A DNA stretch of 64,000 bases, taken from positions 3,541,001 to 3,605,000 of the forward strand of contig NZ_CP059322.2 in the NCBI RefSeq assembly GCF_013694245.2, given 5' to 3'. Each line of letters starts with the position of its first letter. Position 1 is the stretch's first letter. The stretch is from Micromonospora ferruginea (GTDB taxonomy: Bacteria > Actinomycetota > Actinomycetes > Mycobacteriales > Micromonosporaceae). Of the stretch, positions 26,283 to 35,179 are shown piece by piece. Both the position numbers and the translations under genes were made by a program. The notes under the pieces were generated by a model that searched no databases, was not told the DNA's origin, and saw only the letters and a list, made by a program, of their open reading frames with translations.

Positions 26283-26612
26283 TTGGCCAAGTTCGGCCAC
26301 TGCTTCCACGCCCTCGGCCGCAACACCCACGCCGAACGCTTCGCGGTCCGATCCCTGCGCATGGACAACCGCTACGTACGCGGCAGAGCCTTCAACCTCG
26401 CCCTGCTCGCCAGCATCCACGCCCAACAGGGCGAAACTGACCGCGCCTGCGCCATAGGCGCGGAGGCTCTGGCTCTGACCAAGCAGCTACGCTCCGCCAG
26501 AGCCGTCCGCTACCTTCGCGACCTGCAAACTCATCTCGCCCCACAGCGGCGGCTACCCACCGTCCGGCACTTTATCGGTCGCATCGACGCCACCCTCGGC
26601 CCACGACGCTGA
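26283..26612 (+). pseudogene. C-terminal remnant of a TPR-containing XRE regulator
   Basis: The sequence HCFHALGRNTHAERFAVRSLRM, then RGRAFNLALLASIHAQQGETDRACAIGAEALAL and RAVRYLRDLQTHLAP is the TPR-like tail found in actinomycete XRE regulators of ~400 aa. The HTH half is absent: the frame opens 3 bp after the stop of the 334-aa gene with only a TTG. It is probably a truncated fragment left by recombination. Confidence 0.6.
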
Positions 26613-26615
26613 CCG

Positions 26616-27182
26616 TCACAGCTCTCCTCTGGCCTTGCGCGCGACCAGCTCCAGCACCGCAATTACGGTGCCAGCACCGACGATCTCCCCCTGAGCCACA
26701 AGCCGGTACGCCTCTTCTAGCGGAATCCAGGCGACCTGCTCAGCCTCGTTCACATCCACGGGCGTGCCGATGTGCTCGGCCTGCCGGGCTAGGAACAGCA
26801 GATTCTCGGCGTCGGCAGTACCGACCCACGGCTGGAAGGACAGCAACGGCTCGACGCCTTGAGGGCGCCAGCCGGTCTCCTCCTCAACCTCCCGCACCGC
26901 ACACGCCGCCGGCTGCTCCTCGCCGTCGACATAGCCGCCGGGCAACTCCCACACCCACCGGTCGAACACGAACCGGTGCCGCCGCATCAACCGCAGGCGC
27001 TCCTGGTCGTCGAGCACGGCGACCATGGCCGACCGGGGAGCCCGGATCACGTACTGCTCGAACCGAACCCCGTCAGGCAACTCGACCTCGGCAATGCTCA
27101 GCCGCGCCCGGCGGGTGTCGTCCACGACCCGCTCGCCGTGGATGGTCCACCGGGTCAACTCCGCCGCCTGTTCCTCCACCAC
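26616..27182 (-). CDS. Nudix hydrolase
   Basis: A ~188-aa protein with a complete Nudix box: GGYVDGEEQP, then REVEEETGW (G-x5-E-x7-REVxEExGW), which coordinates Mg2+ for cleavage of nucleoside diphosphates linked to another moiety. The strand WTIHGERVVDDTRRARL in front and PGGYVDG in the box resemble ADP-ribose pyrophosphatase-like members. Tandem GTG codons (27180-27182 and 27177-27179) are possible starts. It converges with the regulator remnant. Confidence 0.85.
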   Translation of the reverse strand: MVEEQAAELTRWTIHGERVVDDTRRARLSIAEVELPDGVRFEQYVIRAPRSAMVAVLDDQERLRLMRRHRFVFDRWVWELPGGYVDGEEQPAACAVREVEEETGWRPQGVEPLLSFQPWVGTADAENLLFLARQAEHIGTPVDVNEAEQVAWIPLEEAYRLVAQGEIVGAGTVIAVLELVARKARGEL

Positions 27183-27595
27183 GCTGCCAGTATCCGCACC
27201 CGCCCCTCGCCATGCTCGGCAGGCGCACATACTGGACGGCCATCCGACCCCTCGCTTGTAAGTTCTGGGCGCTCGGTCCGGCTGCATCCGTGCATGTGCG
27301 GGCCTCGGGCGACTGTCTGGGTAAGGCCGCTGCCGGCTGCCGTCGTACTAGCCGGTTGCTGTCAGCGCTGCTGTCAACGGCTTGTCGGTGGGCTGTATGG
27401 GAAGAGCCGCGTATCGGCGCTCACCCAGATTGGATCGAACAGACGGGGCCCGGCCGTGCGGTAGTGTCCTCCGAGGTCCCGGGTGTCCCTCTGGATGCTT
27501 TGCGTTGGCTACTCGCTTCTCCGACCAAGTCGCCTGCCACCGGCCTCCCTTGGCGGGATCGACTAAATGTCATGAACACGGGGTAGGGCTGTCGC
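27183..27595. other. Intergenic region without supported gene
   Basis: About 410 bp between the Nudix and small membrane protein genes. It holds one copy (27251-27272) of a 22-bp sequence repeated at 43073-43094. Short open frames exist on both strands, but none has a ribosome site or recognisable product. Confidence 0.5.
27251..27272. repeat. 22-bp repeat, copy 1
   Basis: Starts CTCGCTTGTAAGTTC and ends GGGCGC. It is identical to 43073-43094, where it joins directly onto the 148-bp tRNA-associated repeat. Probably a recombination scar. Confidence 0.7.
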
Positions 27596-27826
27596 ATGGG
27601 TCGATGGGGTGACGAGCTGATGATCAGGAGCCGGCGAGGTGTGATCGTCGCCGTCGGGATCAACTGCCTGCTCTTGGTAGTCCTGCTGATCCAAGCCTTC
27701 CGGGACGACTTCTGGTTGGGGCGGCTGCTAATGCTGGTCGGCGCTGCCGCCGTGGCTTTCCTGACCGGCTTAGTCGTCTGGACTCGCCTCCTGCACGGCG
27801 ACGGCAACAGGCGGCGGCGAGACTAG
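27596..27826 (+). CDS. Small membrane protein, 76 aa
   Basis: Two predicted membrane helices: GVIVAVGINCLLLVVLLIQ (~15-33) and LLMLVGAAAVAFLTGLVVW (~44-62), with a basic C-terminus (GNRRRRD) likely cytoplasmic. The ATG at 27596 has GTAGGG upstream; ATG 27620 is an alternative. Orphan of unknown function in the accessory region. Confidence 0.6.
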   Translation: MGRWGDELMIRSRRGVIVAVGINCLLLVVLLIQAFRDDFWLGRLLMLVGAAAVAFLTGLVVWTRLLHGDGNRRRRD

Positions 27827-27901
27827 CTGCGTTAGGGATTCAGGCCAACACTTGGCGTTGAACTGTCGCCGGCAGGCAGGCGATCCGGAAAAGGTTGTTT
27901 A

Positions 27902-28285
27902 TTACCCGCTTGAGCTGGGCAAACAATGTGCATCGACAATCACCATTAGGCACCGCTGGTCAACATCGAGTGGCAATCCGAGGACTTCCGGTTCCATCTC
28001 TAGAACCCAGTTTTTGACTGACTTTAGATACCATTCTGGGAGCGTCAAGAGAACAGCCTTCGGATCTTCCGCTCTAGTCAAACGCAATAAGACAAAAGTG
28101 TCTTTGAAATCCTCCTCCAGATGACCCAGAATCCTCAAGAAAAAGTGACGCTTTTCCGCTAATCGCGCATTAACATGAACACCGTGGTCGAGCCTCTTCA
28201 ACCCTGGGTTAACAATGTCAGCGAAGTCCATCCGCTGTCGCCGATAAGACTTCTGCTGTGACTCGTTGTCCGACTCGCTAGACAT
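27902..28285 (-). CDS. Low-GC orphan protein, 127 aa
   Basis: The ATG at 28285 opens a 127-residue frame: a polar N-terminus (MSSESDNESQQKSYRRQRM), then KRLDHGVHVNARLAEKRHF and FFLRILGHLEEDFKDTFVLL, ending in DVDQRCLMVIVDAHCLPSSSG. Base composition is visibly far lower in G+C than in the neighbours, with AT-rich codons (ttt, aaa, att) rarely used elsewhere in the window. This points to recent transfer from a different host. No family recognised. Confidence 0.6.
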   Translation of the reverse strand: MSSESDNESQQKSYRRQRMDFADIVNPGLKRLDHGVHVNARLAEKRHFFLRILGHLEEDFKDTFVLLRLTRAEDPKAVLLTLPEWYLKSVKNWVLEMEPEVLGLPLDVDQRCLMVIVDAHCLPSSSG

Positions 28286-28972
28286 TGTTCTAGTGTGATT
28301 ACGTGCTAACGGTTCCGCCAGTGCTGCGCGGAGCATTCCGAGGGCTGCGGTAGTCGACAATACGACACAAGCGCTTCATCCCGTCTGCCATCGACCCGCC
28401 GTTCTGGGAGCGGGCTGCCGCGTCAAGCGGACCTTGACGCACGTGCGGACGCTGGCGGGTCGGGCGGTGGTCTGCTCGGCTTGCCCGGGTCGATGGCAGG
28501 CGGGATGGCCCTCCGCAACCACCCACGAACCTGGAACCGCCGGCGTTGCGCAGGCATCCTGGAGCCGGAGCGCCCCCGCCGGAGGCGCAGTGACCGCAAC
28601 CCCGCGACCGCCGCCAGCTCGCCGACGCGGCCGGCGTGCGCTTACTACGCCGCGCGGGCTCGTGGCCGCGCGGCCCGGCTGGCTGCCGGCCCGCCACATC
28701 GCGTTCAACGGCCTGTCGTTCTGCGGCGGCCCCCTGGGCCTCCCGCTTCCGCGCCAGCCGCCGGGCGTGTTGCGTGGCCGGAGTCGGAGCGCCAGCGGAG
28801 CGACGGACGCGCGCCCAGGCGGCGGCGCGTACGGCCCGTTCAGGGCCGCCTTGAGAGACGTAAGGAAAGTCCTCCCACTCGGATCACACGCCGGCTGTCC
28901 GGTCTCGGGAGCTGGGTGACACATCGGTATCCGGACCTGCGTGACACTCCTGCTGGCCTGCGGGTAGGCGGA
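28286..28972. other. Region without supported gene
   Basis: About 690 bp with several mutually overlapping open frames on both strands (all Arg/Pro/Ala-rich). None has a convincing start or known product. Base composition changes sharply from the low-GC gene to very GC-rich DNA near 28400. It may be debris of a mobile element. Confidence 0.5.
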
Positions 28973-29734
28973 TCAGTAGCTGTCGGGGCTGACCTCGTGC
29001 ATCGTTCCGCCTGGTCCCAGGCGGTACCTCCGCGGGGGTCCCATGTTCTGTAGTGCCTCCACGTAGGCGGCCTCACGGGCGGCCTGTTCCTCGCCGGACG
29101 GGTCGGTCACGCGAAAGCCGTGTAGGTGGACAGAGTCGGCGTCGATGTCGTCGGGGGAGGGAAGGCCCTCGATGATGAAGCCGAACAGCGCACGCAACGC
29201 TTCCTCGCCAAGGTCGAGGGGATGGAACGGCAGCGGGTAGGGGTCCTGGTTGTGCCAGCCTGGTACGGGCTTGACGGGATGCTCACCGGCCCAGTACGGC
29301 AGTTCGAAGTCGTATGGCTTGCCGATGTTCTCCTGGATGCCGCCGTCGGGCGACAGGCTCAGCGATCGGATCAGAACGCCGTCCTCCCACACCGCAAAGC
29401 CGAGCCAGTCCACGACCGAGTGCATCCCGTGCATGATGATTCGCCGGCCCGCTCCAGCTCGGTGGAGGTGCTCCGGTAGCTCGGATGGGCGATCGAGCAC
29501 GAGCCGTCGGTCGCAATACAGCTCGGTCCCGGCCAGCACGGTGGCGTACGTGAGGTCATCTGGCGGATAGGTGCCATCGAGCAGCGTGTTGTCATCGGCG
29601 GGTTCGGTGACGTAGCCGGGGTGGACTTGACGCACCAACGCCTCGGTCTCGGCTCGCTCCGACCTCGTGGCGCCACGCAGCGCCGGACGGATGTCGCCGT
29701 CGGTAAACGCCAGTAGCGCTGTCTTCGCGCCCAC
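28973..29734 (-). CDS. DUF6928-like protein
   Basis: A 253-aa protein beginning GAKTALLAFTDGDIRPAL, the entry motif I associate with DUF6928. It continues with TYATVLAGTELYCDRRLVLDRPSELP, MHSVVDWLGFAVWEDG and GEHPVKPVPGW. It is cytosolic with no known activity. The GTG start is decided by an excellent AGGAGGT 6 bp upstream. Homologues are common in actinomycete accessory regions. Confidence 0.72.
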   Translation of the reverse strand: MGAKTALLAFTDGDIRPALRGATRSERAETEALVRQVHPGYVTEPADDNTLLDGTYPPDDLTYATVLAGTELYCDRRLVLDRPSELPEHLHRAGAGRRIIMHGMHSVVDWLGFAVWEDGVLIRSLSLSPDGGIQENIGKPYDFELPYWAGEHPVKPVPGWHNQDPYPLPFHPLDLGEEALRALFGFIIEGLPSPDDIDADSVHLHGFRVTDPSGEEQAAREAAYVEALQNMGPPRRYRLGPGGTMHEVSPDSY

Positions 29735-30019
29735 GCCGCACCTCCTAGTTCTGTGCCAGGCCCCCCGCATGCCACCTGGCGGACATGATCGTCTAGCCGA
29801 AGGTGTCACAGATGTCCTGAGACCGATCTGCAACCAAGGCCCTGAGACCTGACAAAGCCGGCAGCCAGCCTCGGCCTCGCACGACAACGGGGTCCTCGTC
29901 GCATAGGCCGCCCCACCATCTCGCCGCCGCCCTGCAAAGATGACGGCATAGACCGCTTCGAGGGCCGGTGCTGGCTGGACTGGTGGGCGAACTCATCCAC
30001 CGTCCTCGGCAGCGTCGAG

Positions 30020-30235
30020 GTGGCCATCGTGATTGCCGCCGTCACCGGCGACTGGGAGGCCGACGGTCGCCTGGTCGACGCGAGCGACGAGGACCGCGAG
30101 GCGTTTGCGTTCCTCTGCGAACTCGATCCGGTCTTCACGCTGCGATCCGAAGACGGAAGCGTTCTCGCCGTCACCGTGCAACCCACGGATGGGCTTCGCC
30201 GCTTCAGCCTCACTGAGTACACCGGTCCTGACTGA
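30020..30235 (+). CDS. Small hypothetical protein, ~71 aa (start uncertain)
   Basis: The frame encodes VIAAVTGDWEADGRLVDASD, ECELD-like acidic sequence and LTLRSEDGSVLAV-type strands, a compact beta-rich small domain. The frame is open well upstream of the GTG at 30020 (it reads GIDRFEGRCWLDWW), so either the start lies further 5' or this is a truncated protein. No Shine-Dalgarno is seen. Unknown function, perhaps one of the immunity-like orphans nearby. Confidence 0.4.
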   Translation: MAIVIAAVTGDWEADGRLVDASDEDREAFAFLCELDPVFTLRSEDGSVLAVTVQPTDGLRRFSLTEYTGPD

Positions 30236-30471
30236 ACCCAGCACGGCCTTCCCTGCCATCCACGATGGCCCGGATTCGCTGATCTCCACGGGTGGGGGCA
30301 GCCTGCGGCAAGCTGGCGGATGCCGATATCCCAGGCTCCCCACACGTGCCGGCCCTCATCACCAGGTCCACGAGCGTGAAAGGACATGACCCATCGGCGG
30401 GAAGTGGCGACGCCACGATTCCGCCCTCCGGCGCCAGCCGCCCTCTCGGCGGTGCCAGGAGACACTGCGAC

Positions 30472-30876
30472 ACCAAGACCCAGGCGTCCGACGCGACCCT
30501 CTTCCTGCCCGACATCTGCCTGACCGCCCTCAATCTCACACAGCAACAACGCAACGAGGCCGAAGCAGCCGCCGGCAAGGCATGGCACGAAAGCGGACTC
30601 GTCCTCACCACCCGCTTCGGCACACCGATCGAGCCGCGCAACTTCCAACGCTCCTGGCAGACGAGGTGCGAGAAGGCAGACGTCACGCCGATCACCGTCC
30701 ATGACGCCAGAAGAACCTGCGCCACCCTCCTGGCCGACCTCGACGTCCACCCCAGAGTCGCCATGCAGGTGCTCAGACACGCCCGCTTCGCGGTAACGAT
30801 GGAGATCTACACGCAGGTCACATCGACAAAGACCAGAGAAGCACTCAAGCGCCTCGGCGACTCCCTGAGCCACTGA
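30472..30876 (+). pseudogene. 5'-truncated tyrosine integrase
   Basis: From 30472 the reading TKTQASDATLFLPD onward matches the catalytic C-terminus of actinomycete tyrosine integrases: TVHDARRTCATLL supplies the HxxR, VLRHARFAVTMEIYTQV the second His/Arg region and the nucleophilic Tyr. The arm-binding and core domains and the first catalytic Arg are missing; unrelated sequence precedes. Its last 9 codons lie inside the 148-bp repeat (30849-30996), as expected for an integrase whose gene ended next to the attachment site. Non-functional. Confidence 0.8.
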
Positions 30877-30996
30877 CGAGAACTGCTGTACAAAGCTGCT
30901 GTACGCAAGCAGAAAGGCCACCTCCCGAAGCCGGGAAGTGGCCTTTGACCTGCGTGGGCGATACTGGGATCGAACCAGTGACCTCTTCGGTGTGAA
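30849..30996. repeat. 148-bp direct repeat, copy 1 (att-like)
   Basis: Identical over 148 bp to 43091-43238. It contains the final codons of the integrase, a transcription terminator hairpin, and (30957-30996) the 3' ~40 nt of a tRNA-Val gene on the minus strand, from the anticodon loop to the 3' end. It lacks the 5' half of the tRNA, so it is not a working tRNA. Interpreted as an attachment-site duplication. Confidence 0.9.
30913..30946. terminator. Hairpin terminator in repeat copy 1
   Basis: AAAGGCCAC-TCCCG and CGGGA-GTGGCCTTT pair into a long stem (one mismatch) with flanking A and T runs, so it can terminate in both directions. It lies between the integrase remnant and the tRNA fragment. 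Confidence 0.75.
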
Positions 30997-31378
30997 ACAG
31001 GACGCCGTACCGACTCTGACCTGCGGAAACGAGAACTAGCAGGTCGCGGTGGGTGCAGTTGGATGCCGTTCAGGGCCGTAAAGCGCTGTTGAACGTCGTT
31101 CAGTGCACCATCTGCTCCCATCCCGCTCCCCAATCTCGGCACGACACGGCCGGCGGCTGACGGACGGATGCGGTCTGCTTGCCGCCTAGGCCGAGGCCGG
31201 TGTGGCTGCGGGATGCCGGTGTGAGGCCATCAGATGCGATGCGATCGCTGCCTCTTCCCACCGCGTCCAGCGGCTCCCATACCCCCTCCCGGAGGGCGTC
31301 TGTCGCCAACTCCCCGACCTGACCCCAACCGCCGGGTCGTGGCGGTGTCTAAAGTGAGTCCGCCGAGGGACGGACGAA

Positions 31379-32359
31379 ATGAGGCAGATGAACGCCGGAA
31401 GGTCACGTGCGCTGCGTATGTTCATCTTGCCGGTTGTCGTGCTGGCCGTGGTCATGCTCGGCGGGTGTGGCCGGATCATGGGGCTCGTGGAGCCGGTCTC
31501 CGTGTTCAATCCCGTTTGGGCCGCCGATGGTTGGGTCTACTACCTGCGAGAGGTGTCCTCGGATTGGGCCGAATTGTGGCGGCAGCGGCCTGATCACGGG
31601 AAGGCAGAACGCCTCCTTAAAGGTCCCCCACAGGGGTCTGCCTGCGATGAGGGGACTGGGTTCAGCTTTCTCTTCGCCGGCTCCGACGGCGATGTCGGGG
31701 TTGCACTCGAGTGCGGCTGGGGCCGCACTGAGCTGCTCAGCTACTCCCCGGACGAGAAGACGTTCGCGCCTCTGGCGCTGACGCGCTTCCTTGCCGGCGC
31801 CGCACTCGTGAACGGTGACGGCAGGGGATACGTAGAGGCGCCCCGGGAGTGCGGCCCGGGGGGCATCCAGATATTCGCTGACGGGACGGCATCTGAGTTC
31901 CCCGCTCCGGTAACGATCGACGGGAGAACCTTCAACCTCAGTGGCAGTGATACGGGCTGCGAGTCCATCGTGCTGGTGCGGTCGCCGGCAGCCGTGGGCG
32001 ACCGGCTGTTCTTCATCACCGCACCCGACTCCCTCGGCAGGTTGCCGCTGCCTCCCGAGGTGAGTCCGGACGACTTCACCTGGCACCTGACCGAGTGGGA
32101 TGGGAAATCGGCCACAGCCAGGTTCCTCACCGAACTTCCGGGCCTCGCCGATCTCGCAGTGTCACCGGACGGCCAGTCGGTGATCGCTGCCGTCTCGTCG
32201 GATGACGGAGGCGGGGTCTGGTCGGTCGACGTCGGCACCGGGAAGAAGACGAGGATCGCCGACGGCGGGAACGCGTATGCCCCTAGCTTCTCGCCTGACG
32301 GCAAGCGGCTCGTCTACGTCGAGGACTTCGACCGATTGAAGTTCGCCGCAGCGCCGTAG
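31379..32359 (+). CDS. Lipoprotein with TolB/WD40-like repeats
   Basis: A 326-aa protein with a lipoprotein signal (basic N-terminus, core MFILPVVVLAVVMLGGC, lipobox LGGC with Cys at ~residue 32), so it is exported and lipid-anchored. The mature region shows beta-propeller-type repeats: NPVWAADGWVYYLRE, LAVSPDGQSVIAAVSSDDGG and APSFSPDGKRLVYVED. The latter SPDG blades are typical of TolB-like propellers. It probably binds another extracytoplasmic protein or ligand. A single gene with no partner. Confidence 0.75.
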   Translation: MRQMNAGRSRALRMFILPVVVLAVVMLGGCGRIMGLVEPVSVFNPVWAADGWVYYLREVSSDWAELWRQRPDHGKAERLLKGPPQGSACDEGTGFSFLFAGSDGDVGVALECGWGRTELLSYSPDEKTFAPLALTRFLAGAALVNGDGRGYVEAPRECGPGGIQIFADGTASEFPAPVTIDGRTFNLSGSDTGCESIVLVRSPAAVGDRLFFITAPDSLGRLPLPPEVSPDDFTWHLTEWDGKSATARFLTELPGLADLAVSPDGQSVIAAVSSDDGGGVWSVDVGTGKKTRIADGGNAYAPSFSPDGKRLVYVEDFDRLKFAAAP

Positions 32360-32591
32360 ACGCCTAGCGTGTTACCTGCTCGTGAGCCCGTGGCTCCACG
32401 AAGTTCGCGGGCGCCGAGGTGTCGGCGGCTTGCTGGCGTCTCCGCTTGGAACGGGTGCTTGATGCCCGTCGGCAATCGAACGCAGGCGGGTCTCGACATC
32501 AGGTGATGGCCACCAGAACTGCATGACTGTTCACCGCTGCGGCATGATAGAAACGGCATAACCGGGCGAAGCGCGATATAAGGTAGTCGAG

Positions 32592-32999
32592 CTAGCCGGT
32601 GCCAATAGTCCAGATGTCCGGGTAGATATCGGTCGCAGCCATGGCGCCCGGGTCGAAGCGGGCGCGCAGCGTTTCCACACCCAGGGCGTCAAGCGCGGCG
32701 GCCACAGCGCGGACGGTGTCCCGGTCGAGCAGCCGAGGCGGACCGTAGCCACCGTCCTGGCCAATCTCGACGCCGCCGAGGATCGCCGTTTCGGCGCCCT
32801 CACTGACCTGCCAGGCAGTGCCAGTGAACGGGAAGTGGATGCCGTGCCACGACTTGTCCAGGTCCAGCTCCGGCTCGGGCATCTCGGCGTCATCGTCGTC
32901 GAGGTCGCCGTACAGCAGCCTGTCGACGGCCGTCGGGTCGGTGAGCACCGCCGTAAACTCCTCGGACGACAACCGGCGCCCGATCAACACCATGCTCAT
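32592..32999 (-). CDS. DUF1877 (YfbM-like) protein
   Basis: A 135-aa protein with MSMVLIGRRLSSEEFTAVL at the start and ELDLDKSWHGIHFPFTG at ~50, the most conserved DUF1877 motif (DLDKxWHGLHxLLTG). The C-terminus YPDIWTIGTG is also typical. The family is widespread in toxin-immunity and conflict loci but has no proven biochemical role. The start is set by the conserved M(S)M at 32999, with AGGG upstream. Confidence 0.82.
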   Translation of the reverse strand: MSMVLIGRRLSSEEFTAVLTDPTAVDRLLYGDLDDDDAEMPEPELDLDKSWHGIHFPFTGTAWQVSEGAETAILGGVEIGQDGGYGPPRLLDRDTVRAVAAALDALGVETLRARFDPGAMAATDIYPDIWTIGTG

Positions 33000-33237
33000 A
33001 CCGCGGCACCCTTCCGATTGGCGCTGTTCCAGCAGCCCGGTCGGTGGCTCTCGTTTGTCGGCAACGTGCCGCAACCGCCCTTCCCTTGATGATCAAGAGC
33101 CCGCCGTGGCGACGTTGCCTGTAGGAAACTAACCACCGAAGGCGAGCACCTCGGCTGAGCCCGTTCGCACGGTCGGCGGCATGAGCGGATACTCGACGAG
33201 ACGACGAGGAGTCCGTACCGACCACGAAGGGACGAGC

Positions 33238-33741
33238 GTGCAGGACGACTATCCGGCGACGGTTCGGGTCCGCGGTCTCGTTGTTCCCGCCCTGCTCCTC
33301 GTTCTCCTGCGGGAGGGCAGGTGGAACCATCCGGGCGAGCCTGCCGTTGCTCGGCTCATGCCCTGGTTCCACGATCCGCTGGACTTTCTCGGCAGCACCG
33401 AGCAGATGGAGCAGGAGTCACAGTCGCTCGACCGCCTGATCCAGGATGACGAAATGGCGGAGTTGTTCCACTTGGCGCGAGAACCGACGGCAACCGGTCC
33501 GGTCGAACTCCCGTGGCTTGACGTCGACCGCGCCTTCTTCATCGCCATGGCGCAGTACGCCGGTGACGACACCGCGCTCGCGCTCGACTACCGAACGAGT
33601 TCGGCTGATCCACGAGTCGTTGCCAGCGATGTTTGGACCAACTCTGCGCCTTACACCTGGCGAACGGTCGCCGAAACCTTCTCCGAGTTCGTAGCCGAGC
33701 TGCGCCTCGACGGAGCGGACGCCGAGCCGGCGGCCGGCTGA
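33238..33741 (+). CDS. Hypothetical protein, possibly SUKH-family
   Basis: A ~167-aa acidic protein. The second half, LPWLDVDRAFFIAMAQYAGDDTALALDYRTSSADPRVVASDVWT, followed by WRTVAETFSEFVAELRL, has the strand-strand-helix order of SUKH C-terminal halves (residue spans ~95-155). The GTG at 33238 is favoured by AAGGGA just upstream; the frame is open from 33181. An immunity-like role is inferred. Confidence 0.6.
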   Translation: MQDDYPATVRVRGLVVPALLLVLLREGRWNHPGEPAVARLMPWFHDPLDFLGSTEQMEQESQSLDRLIQDDEMAELFHLAREPTATGPVELPWLDVDRAFFIAMAQYAGDDTALALDYRTSSADPRVVASDVWTNSAPYTWRTVAETFSEFVAELRLDGADAEPAAG

Positions 33742-33823
33742 GCGTGAACAACGCCGGGCACCCGCACACGCGCGGCAGGAACGAGAGCGACGAAGAGGGT
33801 TTCGGCGACTACCGTCGCCGGCA

Positions 33824-34135
33824 ATGACGCACGAAGGATCCGCACTGATCAAGGATCGATGGCCGCGACTCGCAGCGGAACTTACCGGCGCGCTCCGCGA
33901 AGCCGACGAGGACGACCTGGCGGGGCAGGTCGCCGAACTCCGGATTCTCCAGCAATGTGACTGCCGCGACGCCTTCTGCCAGAGCTTCTACACGCAGCCT
34001 CCACCGGACGGCGCCTACGGCCCCGGCCACCGAAACGTCGGACTCAGCCCGGACCGACCGGGCATGCTCGTCCTTGATGTGGTCGACAACCTGATCATGT
34101 ACGTCGAAGTCATCGACCGGCCACCCCTCAGCTGA
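33824..34135 (+). CDS. Hypothetical protein with CxC-x4-C motif, 103 aa
   Basis: A 103-aa protein with an N-terminal helical segment and then QQCDCRDAFCQSFYTQPPP (~43-61), three cysteines spaced CxCxxxxC, followed by strands MLVLDVVDNLIMYVEVID. The Cys cluster could bind a metal. Similar small proteins occur scattered in actinomycete accessory DNA. Its 3' end overlaps the convergent gene by 8 bp. Function unknown. Confidence 0.62.
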   Translation: MTHEGSALIKDRWPRLAAELTGALREADEDDLAGQVAELRILQQCDCRDAFCQSFYTQPPPDGAYGPGHRNVGLSPDRPGMLVLDVVDNLIMYVEVIDRPPLS

Positions 34136-34601
34136 GGCTCCGTGGTCCCTGGCGCAGCAGGCCCCGTAACCGCGCCCCGTCGCCGTCCTGCGCGTCACCG
34201 TACCGATAGCCATTGGCGCGGCCAGACGCGTAGCCCAGCGGATGACCGCACACGACGTCACCATCCGAGGGAGGCACCACCAGGCCCGCATTCGCCAGTC
34301 TCCATTGCCGCAGCCCGGGATCCCGCACTGACACATGGGTCGAGATCGTGATCAACCTGTCGGCGCGATTATGCGAACTGGGCTGCAAGACGATCTGCTG
34401 AACCAAAGCGCCAGCCTGGCGCTGCACCGACCGGACAGCCTTGAGCCAGCCAAAGCCGTCCGCCGCCAACGCGTCACCGATCCACGCTCCAGCGGCGTCG
34501 ACCACGTCCCGAGGACGACGGGCCGACACCAACTCCTGGTCCACCACCCGCCAAGTGTGGACCACCAGTCGATCGAACAAGATCCCCGCCCTAAAGCACA
34601 C
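34128..34601 (-). CDS. Hypothetical protein, ~157 aa
   Basis: The frame encodes VVDAAGAWIGDALAADGFGW (a helix), VRSVQRQAGALVQQIVLQPSSHNRADRLITIST and PGLRQWRLANAGLVVP. This helix-plus-strands order recalls DUF4304-like proteins, a weak resemblance. Start codon uncertain: GTG at 34601 has no ribosome site, and internal GTGs are possible. It overlaps the 103-aa gene at the 3' ends. Confidence 0.5.
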   Translation of the reverse strand: MCFRAGILFDRLVVHTWRVVDQELVSARRPRDVVDAAGAWIGDALAADGFGWLKAVRSVQRQAGALVQQIVLQPSSHNRADRLITISTHVSVRDPGLRQWRLANAGLVVPPSDGDVVCGHPLGYASGRANGYRYGDAQDGDGARLRGLLRQGPRSLS

Positions 34602-34629
34602 GACGCGGCATGAGTGGATGCGGCGTCGG

Positions 34630-35088
34630 CTACCCCGGGACGCGTTCGACCGCAGCCGCAGGCACAGTCGCGACTACGTAATCCTCGGTCAGATCCGACT
34701 GCACGTCGATCATCGGGCCTCGGCCGGCGTAGCGCACGGTGAAGCTGATCTGCCGGAGCCACGTCTCGTCGTATTCCGAGAGAGCTTCCGGCAATGCGCC
34801 CACGAGTCGGACCTCGTCGCCCGGCTTGAATGGAGCGTCTGCCGGGGCCTCGGTGCGGAGGACGGCCGAGATCGCGTGGATGAGGGACTCCAGCGGTTCA
34901 GTGTCTGCGCCGTAGTGGACGAGATGGCCGGCGTGGCCGAAGATGTGCTCGGCCTCGGCTCTGCTCAGATCGGCGAGCGCCTCGGCCGCGCCGCCGGACA
35001 GGGCCTGCTCGTCCGACAGGGCAAGTTGCGCAGCCAGCGCTGAAAGCAGTCGATCGATGACACCAGCTGCAACGTCGGCCTCTGCCAC
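34630..35088 (-). CDS. Hypothetical protein, 152 aa
   Basis: A GTG start encodes an acidic protein. The helical N-terminal half (AGVIDRLLSALAAQLALSDEQ, LADLSRAEAEHIFGHAGHLVHY) is followed by FKPGDEVRLVGALPEALSEYDE and WLRQISFTVRYAGRGPMIDV. The last segment looks like a small KOW/SH3-like barrel. It lies between the 157-aa gene and the recombinase on the same strand. Unknown function. Confidence 0.6.
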   Translation of the reverse strand: MAEADVAAGVIDRLLSALAAQLALSDEQALSGGAAEALADLSRAEAEHIFGHAGHLVHYGADTEPLESLIHAISAVLRTEAPADAPFKPGDEVRLVGALPEALSEYDETWLRQISFTVRYAGRGPMIDVQSDLTEDYVVATVPAAAVERVPG

Positions 35089-35179
35089 CTGGTGAGGGTA
35101 CGGCGAACAGCGGCACTTCTATCGACCGGTATACGACGGGGCGCCGACGTCCGCTCATCGGCAGAGCCGTGAGCGCTGG

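Noticed and set aside
28434..28919. Overlapping open frames on both strands in the gap
   Set aside because: All are Arg/Pro-rich, overlap each other and have no ribosome site or recognisable product.
30957..30996. Second tRNA-Val gene
   Set aside because: Only the 3' half is present; the acceptor 5' strand and D-arm are missing, so it is an att fragment.
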